A stretch of DNA of 9,036 nucleotides from Bacteroidota bacterium (GTDB lineage Bacteria; Bacteroidota; Rhodothermia; Rhodothermales; UBA10348). Under the pieces are notes generated by a model. The model saw nothing but the letters and a program-made list of their open reading frames with translations. It did no database searches and had not been told where the DNA came from. The position numbers and the translations under genes are program-made. This document shows positions 6,471 to 9,036 of the stretch, in pieces. The stretch covers positions 1 through 9,036 of the forward strand of contig JACZYK010000090.1 in the NCBI GenBank assembly GCA_022571135.1. The letters run 5' to 3'. Position 1 is the stretch's first letter, and each line of letters opens with the position of its first letter.

Positions 6471-6604
6471 GAGCTGACAAAAATTCGGGAGCGCGGTCGA
6501 AACCGTTGAGCTGACAAAAATGCGGGAACGCTGTCGAAACCGTTGAGAAAACGAAAATGCAGGAACGCTGTCGAAACCGTCGGACTGATAAAAATACGTG
6601 ATTC
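6457..6604. repeat. four tandem copies of a 37-bp repeat upstream of valS
   Basis: Units are 6457-6493, 6494-6530, 6531-6567 and 6568-6604. Each starts CGGTCGAAACCG or CTGTCGAAACCG and continues GAGCTGACAAAAATGC or a variant. Units 1 and 2 are nearly identical; units 3 and 4 are progressively diverged. The GGTCGAAACC core is a small dyad. The period is not a multiple of three, so a coding repeat is unlikely. The array lies between the divergent valS and kinase genes and could affect either promoter. Confidence 0.85.
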
Positions 6605-6896
6605 CTAAATAGCCAATTGCCTGGCTCATTAAGAAGGCGTTAGAATTTCGCAGCCGGCCGTACCTGAACAGGCCATGGAATTTGCATCTGAGATCTCGTC
6701 CTTATCAGCCGCTTTTCCAGATAATTTTCCGATACCCGTGTCCTCTCCAAATTGACTCCTGCATCTGCGGTCGGTGTTTGGTATTTTCGCGCACACACAG
6801 ACGGTTGTCGATCCTCGGATCGGCGGCGACTATCGATTACGGATCCCGGTCGTATCGTCACTCCAGATCTAAACGCGGACTTATCCCAAATCACCA
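6605..6896. other. non-coding gap upstream of the deoxynucleoside kinase gene
   Basis: This stretch lies between the tandem repeats and the kinase start. I see no convincing gene, RNA or intrinsic terminator in it. A TTGACT hexamer (6752-6757) lacks a -10 at normal spacing. Kinase and valS promoters must lie in this divergent region, but I cannot place them. Confidence 0.5.
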
Positions 6897-7535
6897 GTGC
6901 CCGCAACCGGAAAGAAATACGTCGCCATCGCCGGCAACATCGGAGCCGGCAAGAGCTCCCTCACACGCGTCCTCTCGGATTATTTCAAGTGGGAGGCCTA
7001 TTTCGAGAGAGTGGACGACAATCCGTATCTATCGGATTTCTATGAGGACATGCATCGATGGTCCTTCAACCTACAGGTCTTCTTTCTCTCCAGCCGTTTC
7101 GGCCACCAGAGAGTGATTGAAGAAGTCCCACACAGTGTGGTCCAGGACCGTTCGATCTACGAGGATGCGGAGATTTTTGCCCGCAACCTCCACGAGATGG
7201 GGCTGATGTCCACCCGGGACTTCGAGAACTACACGGAACTGTTCAAGATCATGACCTCCTATCTTCAGTCTCCGAACCTGCTGGTATATCTGAGGGCGAC
7301 CGTTCCGACCCTGGTCAAGCATATTCAAGCTCGCGGCAGGGATTTCGAGTCGACCATTCGCATCGAGTATCTGGAACGACTGAACAAGCACTACGAAGAC
7401 TGGATTGAACGTTACGAGGAGGGTCCGAAAATCATCATCGATATAGACGAACTCGATTTTGTCAATGTCACTGACGACCAGCGGGAAATCATTGGGCGTA
7501 TCGAAAGCCGATTGTTTGGACTGTTTCCGGAGTAG
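6897..7535 (+). CDS. deoxynucleoside kinase family protein
   Basis: The 212-residue protein fits the dNK/dGK-dAK family, which phosphorylates deoxynucleosides to dNMPs for nucleotide salvage in the cytoplasm. The P-loop GNIGAGKSS is at residues 13-21, a Glu-Arg pair is in FERVDDNP (about 37-43), and the DRS motif in VQDRSIYED is at 84-86. The LID-type Arg segment QARGRDFEST is at about 144-153. The GTG at 6897 is the chosen start because an in-frame TAA at 6870-6872 closes the frame just upstream and the P-loop strand begins at residue 7. No Shine-Dalgarno sequence is seen. Substrate preference (dA/dG versus dT/dC) cannot be set from the sequence. The gene is divergent from valS and overlaps the beginning of the exported protein gene downstream, suggesting coupled expression. 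Confidence 0.92.
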   Translation: MPATGKKYVAIAGNIGAGKSSLTRVLSDYFKWEAYFERVDDNPYLSDFYEDMHRWSFNLQVFFLSSRFGHQRVIEEVPHSVVQDRSIYEDAEIFARNLHEMGLMSTRDFENYTELFKIMTSYLQSPNLLVYLRATVPTLVKHIQARGRDFESTIRIEYLERLNKHYEDWIERYEEGPKIIIDIDELDFVNVTDDQREIIGRIESRLFGLFPE

Positions 7536-8229
7536 GCGCCGGAGGAGGTTAGCGGGGCTTCTTTCAGCGCCGGCGCTGCTTCTCATCACGTGTTGGCCGG
7601 CATCCGGCCAGCAGTCGGATTCGTCGCTGGTGGCGGCGATGCCGGATACGACCGTCGCACGGGATTCCCTTGTGACGTCGGGTCGAAGCGCCGGATTTTT
7701 CTCAGACGTGCAGGGAGAAGCCGAGTCGTTCGCTTCACCGCGACACCGAGCGGAACTCGACTTGCCGGCTCTCCTGGCCTCATCGCCGGGTTTCTTTTCC
7801 CACACCTTCGGATCTCCGGGCTGGCCCGGCGCTCCCAGCCCGTTCGGTCTGGATCCGAACCTCGTGGGACTCAGTCTGGACGGACTCCCGTTCGAGGACC
7901 TGAATACCGGACGTCCCCGGTACGATCTAATTCCGTATGGTCTCGTTGACAGCGTGCGGACGAACAATAGGAAGAGTGGACGAGTCCTCGGATTTCATGC
8001 GACGACCGGCACGTTCGATCCCGGCGTCCCTCGGACCAATCTACGATATCAGTCCAGCAACATCGGACTCCAGGCGGTGGATGCGGTTCACGCCCAGACC
8101 CGCCTCTTCTCGTTGACCGGTCCGGGCGACCGAATCGATTTTGTCGTGGGGTATGCGGGAGCCGGCGCTGCCGGTGAGTACCCGGGCAGCCGCTTGAGAC
8201 GGGCAAGACGGATGTTTACGATAGCGTGA
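7516..8229 (+). CDS. exported outer-membrane plug-like protein, truncated at its C-terminus
   Basis: The frame is open from TTG 7459 (ATG at 7465). I prefer TTG 7516 because it gives a compact signal peptide: a basic stretch RSRRRRR, then a hydrophobic core LAGLLSAPALLLI, ending near PASGQQ. The mature part contains DLPALLASSPGFF, then LSLDGLPFEDLNTGRPRYDLIP, resembling the plug region of TonB-dependent receptor or porin-like outer-membrane proteins. Beta-strand-like segments follow up to FVVGYAGAGAAGEYPGSRLRRARR. Such proteins normally run well past 500 residues with a beta-barrel, whereas this one stops at 8229 after about 237 residues, just where unrelated sequence begins. It is therefore a gene fragment, probably non-functional as a barrel. 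It overlaps the kinase gene by about 20 bp, as in a translationally coupled pair. Family assignment is moderate. Confidence 0.65.
   Translation: MDCFRSRRRRRLAGLLSAPALLLITCWPASGQQSDSSLVAAMPDTTVARDSLVTSGRSAGFFSDVQGEAESFASPRHRAELDLPALLASSPGFFSHTFGSPGWPGAPSPFGLDPNLVGLSLDGLPFEDLNTGRPRYDLIPYGLVDSVRTNNRKSGRVLGFHATTGTFDPGVPRTNLRYQSSNIGLQAVDAVHAQTRLFSLTGPGDRIDFVVGYAGAGAAGEYPGSRLRRARRMFTIA
8190..8229. other. junction between chromosomal-type and mobile-element-type DNA
   Basis: Within these bases the outer-membrane protein frame loses its family pattern (after SRLRRARR) and ends at TGA 8227-8229. The replication-relaxation frame, open in another phase from 8178, takes over (reading GKTDVYDSV then TVMEKGERV). 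Base composition changes soon after. No direct repeat, attachment site or insertion-sequence end was found. Confidence 0.55.
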
Positions 8230-8657
8230 CGGTCATGGAGAAAGGGGAGCGTGTGCGCTATCCTGTTCGACCCGACGCATTTTTTACGCTCAAGGATACA
8301 CGACGAGAAGAAGGGAAAAACCTCTCTAATTTTTTCTTGGAAGCGGATAGAAGTACAACTACAAACAAACGCTTTCAGCGAAAAATTAAAGGCTTCGACT
8401 ATTACGACCAGCAGGGGAAGCATACCAAAAAGTATGGGATACAAGGCTTTCAAGTGGTAACTCTAACGCTTACTGAAGCGCGAGCAATCAACTTGTGCAA
8501 TGCAGCGGGTGAAGTGTTAGAGCAGGGAGAGAAGCGGTATTATCTATTTGCGTCGAAGAAACATTTTTCGTTTGAGAATCCAGAACATATTTTTGATAAT
8601 TTTTTTATCTGTCCTTACGTTCATAACCGCCGCAATACCAGAATTTCTAATCTCTAA
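8226..8657 (+). CDS. replication-relaxation family protein, C-terminal part (N-terminus missing)
   Basis: The 143 residues match the C-terminal pattern of the Replic_Relax family (PF13814). RYPVRPDAFFTL has Asp17, and FFLEADRST has Glu39 and Asp41. KRFQRKIKGFDYY has Lys53/Lys55, and GFQVVTLTLTEARAINLCNAA follows. The order D...ExD...K resembles a PD-(D/E)xK nuclease-like core. Members are found mainly on plasmids and integrative elements near replication or conjugation genes; the biochemical role is poorly defined. The N-terminal winged-helix-like half expected in full-length members (often over 200 residues) is absent, and the frame is closed by a TGA at 8175-8177 in the preceding outer-membrane gene. 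GTG 8226 or ATG 8235 could only start a fragment. The gene was therefore cut at the junction. The last 110 bp overlap a membrane-protein frame. Confidence 0.75.
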   Translation: MTVMEKGERVRYPVRPDAFFTLKDTRREEGKNLSNFFLEADRSTTTNKRFQRKIKGFDYYDQQGKHTKKYGIQGFQVVTLTLTEARAINLCNAAGEVLEQGEKRYYLFASKKHFSFENPEHIFDNFFICPYVHNRRNTRISNL

Positions 8658-8790
8658 ATCTGACTCATCAAATCCAATTTTAATTTTAACAAATATCCAA
8701 GGAACCTACTTTTACTTCCTAGCTATCCCAGTAATGATGTTACTTCTAAGTCTAACCATTCATAAAATCTACAAACTGGAACCTTGGTGA
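8548..8790 (+). CDS. small two-helix membrane protein, unknown function
   Basis: The 80-residue frame starts at TTG 8548 and overlaps the end of the replication-relaxation gene in another phase. It shows a basic N-terminus (RRRNIFRLR), a first hydrophobic helix at about residues 14-34 and a polar loop (SKSDSSNP). A second helix follows at about 52-70 (FYFLAIPVMMLLLSLTI), and the tail ends KLEPW. No family is recognised. A purine-rich GGGAGAGAAG run at 8525-8534 lies about 13 nt upstream of the TTG, a long spacing for a ribosome binding site. The overlap and position suggest an element-encoded accessory membrane protein, perhaps of a transfer apparatus, but that is inference only. Codon use is clearly more AT-rich than in the genes before 8200. 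Confidence 0.5.
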   Translation: MRRRNIFRLRIQNIFLIIFLSVLTFITAAIPEFLISKSDSSNPILILTNIQGTYFYFLAIPVMMLLLSLTIHKIYKLEPW

Positions 8791-8935
8791 TTTTCATAAA
8801 CCAATATTTGTTATTAGTGCAATTTACTTTAAGTAGGGGACCAATAGGATAAACCAAGAACTTTAAGTTTGTTTAAGCCCCATAACAACAAGAAAGGTTT
8901 GACAATACAAATATTTTTCCTTAACATTACGTTCC
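8791..8935. other. AT-rich intergenic DNA with two copies of a 9-bp dyad
   Basis: ACTTTAAGT, itself a 4+1+4 inverted repeat, occurs at 8826-8834 and 8860-8868, 34 bp apart. They lie upstream of the promoter candidate at 8899-8927. They could be regulator sites, though short AT-rich dyads are common by chance. Confidence 0.3.
8899..8927 (+). promoter_or_regulatory. sigma70-like promoter upstream of the last gene
   Basis: TTGACA (8899-8904, a perfect -35) is followed after 17 bp by TAACAT (8922-8927, four of six -10 matches). Transcription would begin near 8934, almost at the ATG at 8936, implying a leaderless or nearly leaderless message if both calls hold. Confidence 0.5.
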
Positions 8936-9036
8936 ATGGCGGGCCAATCTGCTCAAAACAAGTCTTCAATAATACAATCCAATCTAAGTAAAAAGCCCAA
9001 ATTATTGATTGGTGTAGTAGTACTTGTTCTTTTGCT
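8936..9036 (+). CDS. start of a membrane-anchored protein of unknown function (cut by window edge)
   Basis: ATG 8936 opens a frame of 33 complete codons to the window edge, reading MAGQSAQNKSSIIQSNLS, then KKPK and a hydrophobic run LLIGVVVLVLL. A short, polar, Lys-containing N-terminus followed by one helix is the layout of bitopic inner-membrane proteins, including VirB10/TrbI/DotG-like secretion components, but too little is present to assign a family. No Shine-Dalgarno sequence is seen. The promoter candidate immediately upstream and the mobile-element context support a real gene. Confidence 0.45.
   Translation, partial: MAGQSAQNKSSIIQSNLSKKPKLLIGVVVLVLL

Noticed and set aside
5515..6477. 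320-residue plus-strand open frame opposite valS
   Set aside because: It lies antisense to the strongly conserved editing and N-terminal domains of ValRS and shows no recognisable motif; it is a by-product of codon bias.
6397..6480. 28-residue N-terminal extension of ValRS from GTG 6480
   Set aside because: It lies in hairpin and repeat DNA and precedes the family's conserved beginning; ATG 6396 fits better.
6457..6604. CRISPR array
   Set aside because: The units abut with no unique spacers between them and diverge progressively; this is a plain tandem repeat.
6267..6629. 120-residue minus-strand frame through the 37-bp repeats
   Set aside because: It runs into valS in the wrong frame, and the repeat period is not a multiple of three.
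7071..7967. 298-residue minus-strand open frame spanning the kinase and the exported protein gene
   Set aside because: It crosses two real plus-strand genes with family motifs and has no domain of its own.

Overview
The window looks like a bacterial chromosome segment (about 1-8210) joined abruptly to a compositionally different, AT-rich segment (about 8210-9036). The gene families are a Bacteroidota-type deoxynucleoside kinase, a Tat-exported class V aminotransferase and an outer-membrane plug-like protein. Most starts also lack a convincing Shine-Dalgarno sequence. Together these suggest the wider Bacteroidota/Rhodothermota/Balneolota group. This is an inference from families and start context, not a phylogeny.

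Left part, all on the minus strand: an AhpD-like peroxidase-related protein with a CxxC motif runs off the left edge (1-393). Upstream of it is a likely two-gene operon: a Tat-signal class V PLP-dependent enzyme (1691-2998), then, 21 bp on, an FAD-dependent L-2-hydroxyglutarate oxidase (473-1669). A perfect 7-bp inverted repeat lies just upstream of the operon and could be an operator.

Middle part: 3001-3375 and 3559-3746 are mostly non-coding but highly structured. A repeat of about 50 bp occurs three times. Copy A (3086-3137) is inverted relative to the others, copy B (3696-3746) covers the valS stop codon, and copy C is split into 3200-3216 and 3322-3348. The 105 bp that split copy C (3217-3321) begin with CCCGC, end with GCGGG, and contain nested inverted repeats. 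This looks like a miniature palindromic element or an RNA-domain insertion inside an older repeat. A 60-residue single-helix membrane protein (3376-3558) sits between the copies. Valyl-tRNA synthetase follows (3724-6396, minus). Its upstream region carries four tandem 37-bp repeats (6457-6604).

Right part, plus strand: a divergent deoxynucleoside kinase (6897-7535) overlaps the start of an exported outer-membrane plug-like protein. That protein is cut short near 8210-8229. At the same place begins, in another frame, the C-terminal part of a replication-relaxation family protein (8226-8657), a family typical of plasmids and mobile elements. A two-helix membrane protein and the start of a further membrane-anchored protein follow in AT-rich DNA. 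The junction is either a real integration or rearrangement scar or an assembly chimera; the sequence alone cannot decide.
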